Assembly: GCA_001870995.2 (NCBI GenBank)
Contig: MLAV02000001.1
Span: 558,001-622,000 of the forward strand
Length of the DNA stretch: 64,000 nucleotides
Reading direction: 5' to 3'
Origin: Chitinophaga sp. CB10
GTDB lineage: Bacteria; Bacteroidota; Bacteroidia; Chitinophagales; Chitinophagaceae
Part shown: positions 34,590-42,943 of the stretch, one piece after another
Numbering within the stretch: position 1 is the stretch's first letter
Layout: every line of letters begins with the position of its first letter
Made by a program: the position numbers and the translations under genes
The notes under the pieces: generated by a model
Databases searched by the model: none
What the model saw: only the letters and a program-made list of their open reading frames with translations
What the model was told of the DNA's origin: nothing

Positions 34590-35057
34590 ATGCCTACCTA
34601 TTATCCGCCGGCAGGCTTCCACTTTAAAGTGGAGTTTGTGGGTGTCGACGGCGCTGATGCGGATACGGAGCAACGCTTCCAGGAAGTGAGTGGACTCAAC
34701 TTCGAAATTGAAACCGAAGAGTTGAAGGAAGGCGGGGAAAACCGCTTTGTGTACAAACTTCCTAAAAGAGCCAAATACAGTAACCTCATTCTCAAAAGAG
34801 GATTGCTGAAAGGCAGCGCGCTGCTCAAATGGTTTAAGTCGGCCATGAACACCTACTTCACGGTGGTAGTGTACGACTTCAAACCGGCCGACATCGTGGT
34901 GACCCTGTTGGATGAAGCGGGGGAGCCTGCCGCCATCTGGAACATCGTGCAGGCTTACCCGGTATCCTGGAAAACTTCCGACTTCAGGGCCACAGAAAAC
35001 AGTATCGTCATTGAAACACTGGAAATGGCCTATCAGTATTTCGAACGAAAAATGTAA
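34590..35057 (+). CDS. Inner tube protein 2, tube initiator (Pvc5-like)
   Basis: 155 aa, homologous to the preceding tube protein: FHFKVEFVGVDG, FQEVSGLNFEIETEELKEG, LILKRGLLKGSALLKWF, EPAAIWNIVQAYPV and NSIVIETLEMAYQYFERK. In PVC-like particles a second gp19-fold protein makes the first ring on the baseplate. Length and order fit Pvc5. Gap to the next gene is 5 bp. Confidence 0.9.
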   Translation: MPTYYPPAGFHFKVEFVGVDGADADTEQRFQEVSGLNFEIETEELKEGGENRFVYKLPKRAKYSNLILKRGLLKGSALLKWFKSAMNTYFTVVVYDFKPADIVVTLLDEAGEPAAIWNIVQAYPVSWKTSDFRATENSIVIETLEMAYQYFERKM

Positions 35058-35062
35058 GCAAC

Positions 35063-35224
35063 ATGCCTGTACAAATAAATGAAGTGGTAATCAGAACGGT
35101 AATTGAAACGCCGGCAGCCAGCTCGGGAAACGGGTCCGTGACCATCTCGCCCCCGCCCACCGCGGCGGACGCTTCGCTGGTTGAAAAAGTGCTGGAAATC
35201 ATCAGGGAAAAAAATGAAAGATAA
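35063..35224 (+). CDS. DUF5908 small eCIS protein
   Basis: 53 aa: MPVQINEVVIRTVIE starts a strand-rich segment, then a Ser/Thr/Pro linker and a helix ending LEIIREKNER. The MPVxIxEVVIR start and position between tube and LysM-type genes match small DUF5908 proteins of Bacteroidota contractile systems (slot of pvc6). Role unknown. Its stop codon overlaps the next ATG (TAATG). Confidence 0.8.
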   Translation: MPVQINEVVIRTVIETPAASSGNGSVTISPPPTAADASLVEKVLEIIREKNER

Positions 35225-35904
35225 TGGACACTCAAAGTGCGGCAAAACTGCCTTTTAATCTGAAGATCATTCCCGTCAGCGATAAGCTGATCCCCATGGG
35301 GCCTCCCTTCCTGGCAATGTTCAACCCGGATTCACTCGCCATCAAGGAGGACGTGGAATGGATCTCTTCCACAGCCCCCGGGCGGTCCACCTCGGATCAG
35401 AAATACCAGCGTACCAAGGCCCGCTCCTTTTCGCTGGACCTGATGATCGATGGTACGGGCGTAAATACCAACGGGGTGAAAATTCCCGTAACGGCGCAGA
35501 TCATGCTGTTTCGCGCAGCTACCACTTCCATGCGGGGCATCCTGCATAAGCCGGCCTCCCTGCTGGTGCAATATGGTACCTTCATCTGTAACTGCGTACT
35601 GAACTCCAGTACGGTTACCTACACCATGTTCGACCTAACAGGGCTGCCTATACGCGCAAAGATCAACGCCACCTTCACGGAGCGAACGCCGGAAGCCCTG
35701 GGCAGTATCGTGAGCATGCTGTCGTCCCCGGACCTGACGCACCGCCGCATGGTGGAAGAGGGCGATCTCCTGCCGCTGATGACCTACCAGGTCTACAACA
35801 ACCAGCACTATTACCTGCAGGTAGCGAAGCATAACAGGCTGAAGAACTTCAGGAAGCTGGTACCCGGTACTACGCTGGTATTCCCGCCGTTGGGCAAAAA
35901 ATAA
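35224..35904 (+). CDS. CIS tube/baseplate LysM-type protein (Pvc7-like)
   Basis: 226 aa. The N-terminal domain has FLAMFNPDSLAIKEDVEW and RSFSLDLMIDGTGVNT, typical of the 'contractile injection system tube protein' family (gp53-like). A C-terminal LysM-like module follows (EEGDLLPLMTYQVYNN, NRLKNFRKLVPGTTLVFPP). It joins the tube base to the VgrG hub. Translation is coupled to DUF5908 by a 1-nt overlap. Gap to the spike gene is 21 bp. Confidence 0.92.
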   Translation: MDTQSAAKLPFNLKIIPVSDKLIPMGPPFLAMFNPDSLAIKEDVEWISSTAPGRSTSDQKYQRTKARSFSLDLMIDGTGVNTNGVKIPVTAQIMLFRAATTSMRGILHKPASLLVQYGTFICNCVLNSSTVTYTMFDLTGLPIRAKINATFTERTPEALGSIVSMLSSPDLTHRRMVEEGDLLPLMTYQVYNNQHYYLQVAKHNRLKNFRKLVPGTTLVFPPLGKK

Positions 35905-35925
35905 CATCTTAAACCAGAACAAAGC

Positions 35926-37563
35926 ATGTTAGACAGTCTTCCTCCCGGAACGCAGCAGGACACCAACCTGGTATCGTACAAAGTCCTGATCAACGGCAGC
36001 CCGCTGAGCAACGAAATACTGCTGACGCAGATCATCGTCAACAAGTCTTTCAACAAGATCGCTTCCGCAAAAGTAGTACTGCTGGATGGCTCCCTGTCCG
36101 ACAGGGATTTTCCGCTCAGCGCGGAATCCTTGTTCAAACCGGGCAACGAAATCACCATACAGCTGGGCTACCAGGGAAATGTAGATACCGTTTTCGAAGG
36201 CATCATCGTAAAACATGGCATCAAAGCTTTGCAACAGGGGCACCCCGTGCTTTTGCTGGAAGCAAAGGACAAAGCGGTGAAGCTGACCATGGCCCGGAAA
36301 AACAGGTATTTCATCAATAAAACGGACAAGGAAGCGATCGAAGAGCTGGCAGGCGCATTGCAGCCGGAGGTGGACAGCACCACGGTAGCGCATAAACAGT
36401 TGGTACAGTTTGACGCCACGGACTGGGATTTCCTGCTCACCCGCGCGGAAGCCAACGGCATGCTGGTTTTTACGGACGATGGTAAGCTCTTCGTCAAAAA
36501 ACCGGATACCGGTTCCAGCGCGGTAGCTACTGCCACCTACGGGGATAATATCTATGAATTTGAAGCCGAGATGGATGCCCGCCGGCAGGTAACCGCCGTA
36601 AGCAGCCAATCCTGGGACTTCGCCAAACAGGAAGTGGAAACTTCTGACAGTGGGCAGACCTCCTTTACGGATAATGGTAATACCTCCGCACAGGAACTGG
36701 CAGGCGTGCTCGAAGCTTCACTCTTACTGAATCACTCCGGCCATCTCACGCAGGAGCAGTTGCAGGACTGGAGCAACGCGTATGCAATGCGCAACCGGTT
36801 GTCGAAAATAACTGGCCGGGTGCGGCTCGAAGGCAACGCTGCCATTAAGCCCGGCAGCATCCTCACTTTGGATGGAGTAGGGGACCGCTTCAACGGCGAT
36901 GTATTCGTAACCGGGGTACTGCACCAGTTCGATGGCAACTGGCATTCGGATGTGCAGTTTGGCTGGCAGGACGATTGGTTTTACAAAAAGGAAAACGTGA
37001 TGGATAAACCTGCCTCCGGTCTGCTGCCTGGCGTCAATGGCCTGCAGATAGGCATCGTGCTGGATGTGGACGACCAGGAAGATGGAGGACAGTACCGCGT
37101 TAAAGTACATGTGCCATTGGTGAATACGGGAAATGAAGGCATATGGGCGCGGGTGGCCACACTGGATGCAGGGCCCGACCGGGGCGTGTACTTCCGCCCG
37201 CAGCCGCAGGATGAAGTGATACTGGGATTTTTGAACGATGATCCCAGGGAAGCGGTGATCCTAGGATGCCTCCACAGTAAGGACAACCACAAGTCCCCGC
37301 TCCCGCAGCAACAGGGCGCAGCCCAATACGGCATCGTAACGAAGGAAAAAGTCAGCCTCATCTTTGACGACACCAATAAACGGCTGACCATGTCCGTGAA
37401 AACGGGTTCCGGTGAGAAGTCAGTGGTGTTGAATAACGACTCCGGCGCATTGGAGATCAGGGATGAGCATCAGAACAAAATCAGCATGGACAGCAGCGGC
37501 ATCACCATCCAGGCCGGAGCCGGCAACGTAACCATCAAAGGTGTACAGGTATTAATCAATTAA
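35926..37563 (+). CDS. VgrG-like spike/hub protein (Pvc8-like)
   Basis: 545 aa. The hub portion (about 15-340) is gp27-like: YKVLINGSPLSNEILLTQII, FDATDWDFLLTRAEANGMLV, GVGDRFNGDVFVTGVLHQFD. The OB-fold follows (about 365-445, GIVLDVDDQEDGGQYRVKVH, DEVILGFLNDDPREAVILG). A short gp5-like beta-helix closes the protein (DEHQNKISMDSSGITIQAG). The trimer makes the central spike on which the PAAR tip sits. There is no C-terminal effector extension. The PAAR gene begins 10 bp later. Confidence 0.95.
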   Translation: MLDSLPPGTQQDTNLVSYKVLINGSPLSNEILLTQIIVNKSFNKIASAKVVLLDGSLSDRDFPLSAESLFKPGNEITIQLGYQGNVDTVFEGIIVKHGIKALQQGHPVLLLEAKDKAVKLTMARKNRYFINKTDKEAIEELAGALQPEVDSTTVAHKQLVQFDATDWDFLLTRAEANGMLVFTDDGKLFVKKPDTGSSAVATATYGDNIYEFEAEMDARRQVTAVSSQSWDFAKQEVETSDSGQTSFTDNGNTSAQELAGVLEASLLLNHSGHLTQEQLQDWSNAYAMRNRLSKITGRVRLEGNAAIKPGSILTLDGVGDRFNGDVFVTGVLHQFDGNWHSDVQFGWQDDWFYKKENVMDKPASGLLPGVNGLQIGIVLDVDDQEDGGQYRVKVHVPLVNTGNEGIWARVATLDAGPDRGVYFRPQPQDEVILGFLNDDPREAVILGCLHSKDNHKSPLPQQQGAAQYGIVTKEKVSLIFDDTNKRLTMSVKTGSGEKSVVLNNDSGALEIRDEHQNKISMDSSGITIQAGAGNVTIKGVQVLIN

Positions 37564-37573
37564 ATGCACAGTT

Positions 37574-37873
37574 ATGCCCGCAGCAGCAAGAGCAGGCGAC
37601 AACCATACCTGCCCCATGACGAATCCGCCTCCCACGCCCACACCGCATACCGGGGGGCCTATAATGCCGCCGGGCACGCCTAATGTGCTCATTGGCGGTA
37701 TGCCGGCAGCCACGGTAGGCAACATGTGTACCTGCGCAGGCCCGCCGGATAGTATTATCAAAGGCTCCGCCACGGTGATGATCGGCGGAAAGCCAGCTGC
37801 CCGTGTGGGCGACAGCACAGCGCACGGAGGCAGCATCACCGTTGGTTGCAACACAGTAATCATTGGCGGATAG
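37574..37873 (+). CDS. PAAR-domain spike tip (Pvc10-like)
   Basis: 99 aa. PAAR repeats are visible: MPAAARAGDNHTC, PNVLIGGMPAATVGNM, VMIGGKPAARVGDSTAHGG and NTVIIGG. His11, Cys13, His25 and Cys residues in NMCTC and VGC could bind the metal that sharpens the tip. A Pro/Thr-rich insertion (PPPTPTPHTGGP) sits after the first repeat. No toxin domain is fused. Confidence 0.93.
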   Translation: MPAAARAGDNHTCPMTNPPPTPTPHTGGPIMPPGTPNVLIGGMPAATVGNMCTCAGPPDSIIKGSATVMIGGKPAARVGDSTAHGGSITVGCNTVIIGG

Positions 37874-37906
37874 CCATTAACGTTAACACCCGGAAAACGC
37901 ATTCAA

Positions 37907-38323
37907 ATGGAATCTTTAGATAAATCCTTCCTTGGCGCCGGCTGGAACTTCCCGCCCACCTTCCGCCGCGAATGGTATGGCGAGGAAATGGCCGCAGGAG
38001 AAGATGCCGTCAGGAACAGCATCGAAATTATTTTGAACACCATTACCGGAGAAAGGGTGATGCTGCCTAATTATGGCTGCAACCTGCAACCCCATGTATT
38101 TGACCAGATGAATGTTCCTACGGTGGCAATGGTGGAGAAGATCGTGAAGGACGCACTGGTGTACCATGAACCCAGGATCATCGTGGAAAGCGTGGTAGCC
38201 ACGCCATTCCAGGAAGAGGGGCGCCTGGAGATCAACGTGGAATATTCCATCATCACCACCAATACCAGGTACAATTACGTCTTCCCATTCTATATGAAGG
38301 AAGCGACCAACATTGTACCCTGA
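37907..38323 (+). CDS. gp25-like baseplate wedge protein (Pvc9-like)
   Basis: 138 aa. Motifs of the GPW/gp25 family: GWNFPPTF near the N-terminus, EDAVRNSIEIILNTITGERVMLPNYG-type core (EIILNTITGERVMLP), NLQPHVFDQ, and the C-terminal beta-strand IIVESVVATPFQEEGRLEI. It is the small conserved wedge subunit that contacts the sheath. Gene order PAAR then gp25 is swapped relative to PVC. Confidence 0.93.
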   Translation: MESLDKSFLGAGWNFPPTFRREWYGEEMAAGEDAVRNSIEIILNTITGERVMLPNYGCNLQPHVFDQMNVPTVAMVEKIVKDALVYHEPRIIVESVVATPFQEEGRLEINVEYSIITTNTRYNYVFPFYMKEATNIVP

Positions 38324-38380
38324 GCATTTTCAAATGATTTACCGGACTGCATACCCATGCAGCAGTAAAATATTATTCCG

Positions 38381-41300
38381 ATGAGTAATTGTCATTGTCA
38401 TACAGAAGTTACCCGTGATGGCTCAGGACAGCTGAACCGCTTCCTGGCGGCACTGGACCCGTCCTACGCCGCAGTCGACGGCCGCAGCATAGAAGACCTC
38501 CTGCTTTTCGCTAAGCGACTGGCGGAACAGCTGCGCTTCTACGATATGCCTGCAACGGAAAATCCAGGAGTTACTCCCGGAACCAAACCCTCCTGGGTGG
38601 AATTCTTCCGCCGCGATATGGCGGTGCTGGCAGCCGCCGTCACCACTGCCAGGCCGGCAAAGATGAAAGCCGCTTACGACCAGCTCCGTGCTGCAGTCGA
38701 TAAAGCGCCGGACCAGCATAACTTTGAAGCGCTCTTCCTGCCGATTGTGAGCATAATGGCGCTGATGGATGAATGGTATTCGCTGGCTATCCCGGGAAAT
38801 CCGCTGCATGCAGACTTACACCTGCTAATCCAATCCACCCTCAGTGAACAGGTGAAAAAAATGATCGCCTACGCGGAAGGCTATCGCACAGTGGATGTGA
38901 AGAAAAATATTACGATCGATTTTACAGACATCGAAAACGATGCGGTCTGGAAGGTAGATGCTCCCATCGATGCGGATAACTCCATCTATGAGGGAGATAC
39001 GCCGGAAGATATGATCCGGCATGCAGCGCTCTATATCGATGATATCTTCCTCAGCTTTTACGGCGCCCTGCAACAACTGGTCAATAACGGGGAAGCCTAT
39101 ATGCAGTTCGCCCTGCAGGAGTTCCCGGCGCATCAGCCGCATATGGGACTGTTCATCGCCTTCCTGCAATTGTTCCGCCTCGTACAGCAGCAGGCCAATG
39201 GCATTACCGGCCGTATGCTGGACTTTTATTACCGCGATGTGCTGCACCTGGAAGAAAGTCCCTCTGTACCGGACCGGGCGCATGTCATTTTTGAACTGGC
39301 GAAGGACCTAGCTTCCTATGCGGTAGACCCGGGTACTGCGCTCAGCGCAGGTAAAGATGCCGGCGGTAAGGAACAAACCTATCTGACTACGGAAGCGCTG
39401 GTGGTCAACCAGGCAAAGGTCAAAGAACTCAAAACAATCTATATCGATAAAGACCCCAATGCAGGGGAGGAGCAAAACAAAATGCTCCGTACGATTTATT
39501 CCCGCCCGGTGGCCAACTCGCTGGATGGCCATGGCGCAAAGTTCCTGGATAAATATCCCCACTGGCCTACCTTCGGCCAGGGGCCTACCGTTGCGGAACG
39601 CTATAGCGAACGCATTTGCCGGATATTGGATCAACCGCTCCCGGAAGAATACCGCAATGATAAAACCAGTATCGGGTTTGCCATCGCCTCGCCGCAGTTG
39701 CTGCTGGAAGGTGGGCGCCGCTTCCTCATCCTGCGCTTCGACGGGCTGAGCAAGTTGATGGAACCTGCCACCCGTGTGCCCTCCCAGCAACCATTCAAGA
39801 TTTATTTCAGTGGAGAAAAAGAATGGCTGACCGTGGACGTCAGGGATAACTATGGGCTGCCGGCGGTTTATGAAGCGCTTTTAAACAAAGGCGTCTTCCC
39901 TGATTCCACACCGGAATATGCCGCTTACTGCCCTTATAAAACGGCTGCCGGCGATTACTGCCTGCTGATCAACCTTCCTATGCAGGCCCCTGCCGTGGTG
40001 GGCTTTAAAAAAGAAGTATATAAAGACTTTACATTCAATACCTCCTTCCCCGTGATGCGCATCATGCTGGATCCGGAGCTGAATCTCAGTGCAACGGACT
40101 ACCGGAACATGGTGGCAGACGGCTTTTCCATAGAGGTGAGGGTGGGTTCCTTACGCAACCAGGCAAGTCCTAACAGTAACGAATATACGGGCCCTTATTT
40201 CGATGGCCTTAAAAAGCTGATGATTCAAAATGATTACGGCATTCAGCCAAGCAGTAAGCCTTTTGATCCCTTCACGCTTTATCCGGTAAGAGGAAAATCC
40301 TTTTACATCGGCAGCGAAGAGGTGTTCAACAAAGAGCTGAATGCACTGGGAGTCAATATTCAACGTACCGGCGACCTGGCAGGGCTGGGAACCAATGCGG
40401 ATGTAGCCGTGAACATCCTGGTGGATAAGCAGTGGAAACGGCTGGCCACCCAGGAAGACAGGACGGACGGTAATTTCAGCCAGGTACAACTGAGTCATGA
40501 TATCCTGCAGGTGTACACCACCGCATACGGCAGCGGTACGCCCGAGCAGATGAGCTATTACCGGGACCCCATCCTGCCTGTTACAGCCTGGGATAATGAT
40601 ACCATCAAAGGCTTCCTGAAAATTACCAACGTGTACAATCCCTCCGCCGGTGGAGGAGAGTTTCCGCCACCGCCGCCGCCACCACAAGAGCTGGCGGCTA
40701 TGCTGGAAATCACCCAGGTATCCGTTTCCTATGTTAGCCGGCAGCTGGGCCTGGAACGGGGTATCGACCAGTTCTTCCACGTATATCCGTTCGGGGTAGC
40801 GGAAATTGAGCTACAGGAAAAACAGTTTGCCGCCAATGGCATGGTGAATTTCAATGACCCGGGCAGTTACTTTGCGAAGGCGATGCTGCATCGCAACAGT
40901 ACCCTCAACGACCCGATCGACGCGGACCGGGCATTGCTGCCACAGTTTACCTATACCAATCCCTTCGATGTGGCATTGGAGAAAGACAACGGTAACGGTA
41001 ATGGCGGCTATAACAGCCACCTGGCCGGTAGTTCCGTTGCAGTAAACGCGAAGCGCAACGACCTTGTGATGGCGGAACTCATGTTGCATGCCACCGGTTT
41101 AAGCAACAGCAACCGGCTAAACCAGTATTCCGGAACCTGGCAGGAGGAAGGCATGCTGTTTATCGGCCTGGAAAACGTGCAGCCTTTACAAACCTTATCG
41201 CTGTTGTTTGAATTTGCGGACGGCACTGCCGAGGATGACGAAACGGACCCGCCGCCCATCAACTGGTCGTACCTGGTGAATAATGAATGGAGGCCGCTTC

Positions 41301-42916
41301 CGGGCGAATGCCTGGTGAGCGATGGCACCTTTGGTTTTCAGACTACGGGTATTATCAAAATTGATGTGCCGGAAGATATTACGAACGCCAGTACAATTAT
41401 TACTTCCGGTTTAAGCTGGTTGTGCGCCAGCGTTACCGCCAACGCCAACTGCTTTCCGCACCTGATCAATGTAGTGGCGCAGGCAGCGGAAGTAACCTTC
41501 GTGGATCAGGATAATGATCAGCGTCATTTCGATGCGGCATTGCCTGCCGGCAGTATTTCCCGGCTTACGGTGAAAGTGGCGGAAATCAGTAAAGTGGATC
41601 AGCCTTTTGCTTCCTATGATGGTAAGCATAAGGAAGTGGGCAGGGAGTTTTACACCCGCGTGAGCGAGCGGCTGCGCCATAAAGGAAGGGCCATCACCAG
41701 CTGGGATTACGAACACCTGGTACTAAACAGGTATCCTTCCATTTATAAAGTGAAAACAATCCCGCATACAGATCCGGATTGCATCTGCTGGCATGCGCCG
41801 GCGTCAGTAAATCCGAACGGGGAGCCGCTTTGCTGCGAACCGCAGAAAGCCCCGGGGCATGTGCTGGTAGTGCCGCTGGCTAACCTGAAAAACCGCACGG
41901 CATTGAATCCCCTGCAACCTAAAACAAGCAGGCGCACCTTGCTGGAAATAGAGCAATACCTGCAGCAACGCACTTCCCCATTTGTAAAAGTGCGGGCGAG
42001 AAACCCGTTATACGAACAGGTGATGGTAGCCTTCCGGGTACAGTTTACCGACGGTACGGATAAAGGTTATTACCTGAAAAAGCTGAATGATGAAATTGTG
42101 CGCTTCCTGACGCCATGGGCGTTTGACGAGGATGCCGTGCCGGTATTCGGCCAAAAGGTGTATGCCTCTAACATTATCAACTTTATCGAAGAACGCCCTT
42201 ATGTGGACTTCATTGCGGATTTTGCCATGTTCGTTTGTAAAAAGGATTGTTGCCCTTCCGATGGGCGCATTGTAACGGACAGGGCTCCGGACGATGACCT
42301 GGGTAAGGGGCTCCTGGAGGCGCGGAATTGTGATGACGTGGAAGCTGCTTTGCTTGCTTCGACTGACTTTACAGGCGTGGTAGTAGCGGTACCGTCTACG
42401 CCGCGCTCCATCCTGGTATCTGTACCAAAGCACATCATTATTCCCTACAAGGCAGCGCCGGTGCTTTCGCCCTGCGAGCAAAGGAACCGCCCCGCCCCGG
42501 CGGAGGTGGTGAACGTGGTAACGGCGGAGGATTACTCCCGGTTGAAGGCTACCGCTCCGGATGTGAATATGGTTAAGGAAGCGGGTGCGGTAACGGCGGT
42601 AGGTACAGCAAAGGAAGCGGGTGCGGTGAAAGACGCGGGTACAGCAACGGCTGTACGTACGGCAAAGGAAGCAAATACGGTGAAAGAGGGGAATACAGTA
42701 ACGGTTGCAGGTACGGGAAAGGAAGCAAATACGGTGAAAGAGGCAAATACAGTAACGGCTGCAGGTACGGCAAAGGAAGCAAATCCGGTAAAGGACGTAG
42801 CAACCACCCCAACGGCCACGCCTCAACGGAATACCGCAGACGATGCGCCTAAGGCCCCGCCGAAACCAAAGGGCCGCAAAGCCGCTACATCTCCCCGGAA
42901 AAAACCTAAGCAATAA
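38381..42916 (+). CDS. Baseplate wedge protein with repeat tail (Pvc11-like, gp6/baseplate-J type)
   Basis: 1511 aa. Position, size and downstream Pvc12-like gene identify it as the gp6-like baseplate component. The conserved baseplate-J-type part is near 1090-1400: EVGREFYTRVSERLRHKGRA, WDYEHLVLNRYPSIYKVK, SRRTLLEIEQYLQQ, INFIEERPYVDF. The N-terminus begins MSNCHCH, and Cys clusters occur at about 1133-1155 (DCICWHAP...LCCE) and at FVCKKDCCPSDG, suggesting metal binding. The end is unusual: from about 1399, after the baseplate core, come 18-residue Lys/Glu/Ala/Thr repeats (KEANTVKEANTVTAAGTA) and a basic end rich in Pro and Lys. A poly-Pro stretch (FPPPPPPPQ) lies near 762. It is probably a structural protein plus a species-specific tail. 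Confidence 0.85.
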   Translation: MSNCHCHTEVTRDGSGQLNRFLAALDPSYAAVDGRSIEDLLLFAKRLAEQLRFYDMPATENPGVTPGTKPSWVEFFRRDMAVLAAAVTTARPAKMKAAYDQLRAAVDKAPDQHNFEALFLPIVSIMALMDEWYSLAIPGNPLHADLHLLIQSTLSEQVKKMIAYAEGYRTVDVKKNITIDFTDIENDAVWKVDAPIDADNSIYEGDTPEDMIRHAALYIDDIFLSFYGALQQLVNNGEAYMQFALQEFPAHQPHMGLFIAFLQLFRLVQQQANGITGRMLDFYYRDVLHLEESPSVPDRAHVIFELAKDLASYAVDPGTALSAGKDAGGKEQTYLTTEALVVNQAKVKELKTIYIDKDPNAGEEQNKMLRTIYSRPVANSLDGHGAKFLDKYPHWPTFGQGPTVAERYSERICRILDQPLPEEYRNDKTSIGFAIASPQLLLEGGRRFLILRFDGLSKLMEPATRVPSQQPFKIYFSGEKEWLTVDVRDNYGLPAVYEALLNKGVFPDSTPEYAAYCPYKTAAGDYCLLINLPMQAPAVVGFKKEVYKDFTFNTSFPVMRIMLDPELNLSATDYRNMVADGFSIEVRVGSLRNQASPNSNEYTGPYFDGLKKLMIQNDYGIQPSSKPFDPFTLYPVRGKSFYIGSEEVFNKELNALGVNIQRTGDLAGLGTNADVAVNILVDKQWKRLATQEDRTDGNFSQVQLSHDILQVYTTAYGSGTPEQMSYYRDPILPVTAWDNDTIKGFLKITNVYNPSAGGGEFPPPPPPPQELAAMLEITQVSVSYVSRQLGLERGIDQFFHVYPFGVAEIELQEKQFAANGMVNFNDPGSYFAKAMLHRNSTLNDPIDADRALLPQFTYTNPFDVALEKDNGNGNGGYNSHLAGSSVAVNAKRNDLVMAELMLHATGLSNSNRLNQYSGTWQEEGMLFIGLENVQPLQTLSLLFEFADGTAEDDETDPPPINWSYLVNNEWRPLPGECLVSDGTFGFQTTGIIKIDVPEDITNASTIITSGLSWLCASVTANANCFPHLINVVAQAAEVTFVDQDNDQRHFDAALPAGSISRLTVKVAEISKVDQPFASYDGKHKEVGREFYTRVSERLRHKGRAITSWDYEHLVLNRYPSIYKVKTIPHTDPDCICWHAPASVNPNGEPLCCEPQKAPGHVLVVPLANLKNRTALNPLQPKTSRRTLLEIEQYLQQRTSPFVKVRARNPLYEQVMVAFRVQFTDGTDKGYYLKKLNDEIVRFLTPWAFDEDAVPVFGQKVYASNIINFIEERPYVDFIADFAMFVCKKDCCPSDGRIVTDRAPDDDLGKGLLEARNCDDVEAALLASTDFTGVVVAVPSTPRSILVSVPKHIIIPYKAAPVLSPCEQRNRPAPAEVVNVVTAEDYSRLKATAPDVNMVKEAGAVTAVGTAKEAGAVKDAGTATAVRTAKEANTVKEGNTVTVAGTGKEANTVKEANTVTAAGTAKEANPVKDVATTPTATPQRNTADDAPKAPPKPKGRKAATSPRKKPKQ
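42575..42826 (+). repeat. 54-bp coding tandem repeat in the Pvc11-like gene
   Basis: Four 54-bp units start at 42611, 42665, 42719 and 42773, preceded by a 36-bp partial unit at 42575. Each encodes 18 residues with consensus KEANTVKEANTVTAAGTA. Units 2 and 3 are nearly identical, so this is a recent in-frame expansion. Confidence 0.9.
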
Positions 42917-42943
42917 CATTCGATCAAGCTTAAATCAGGACTC

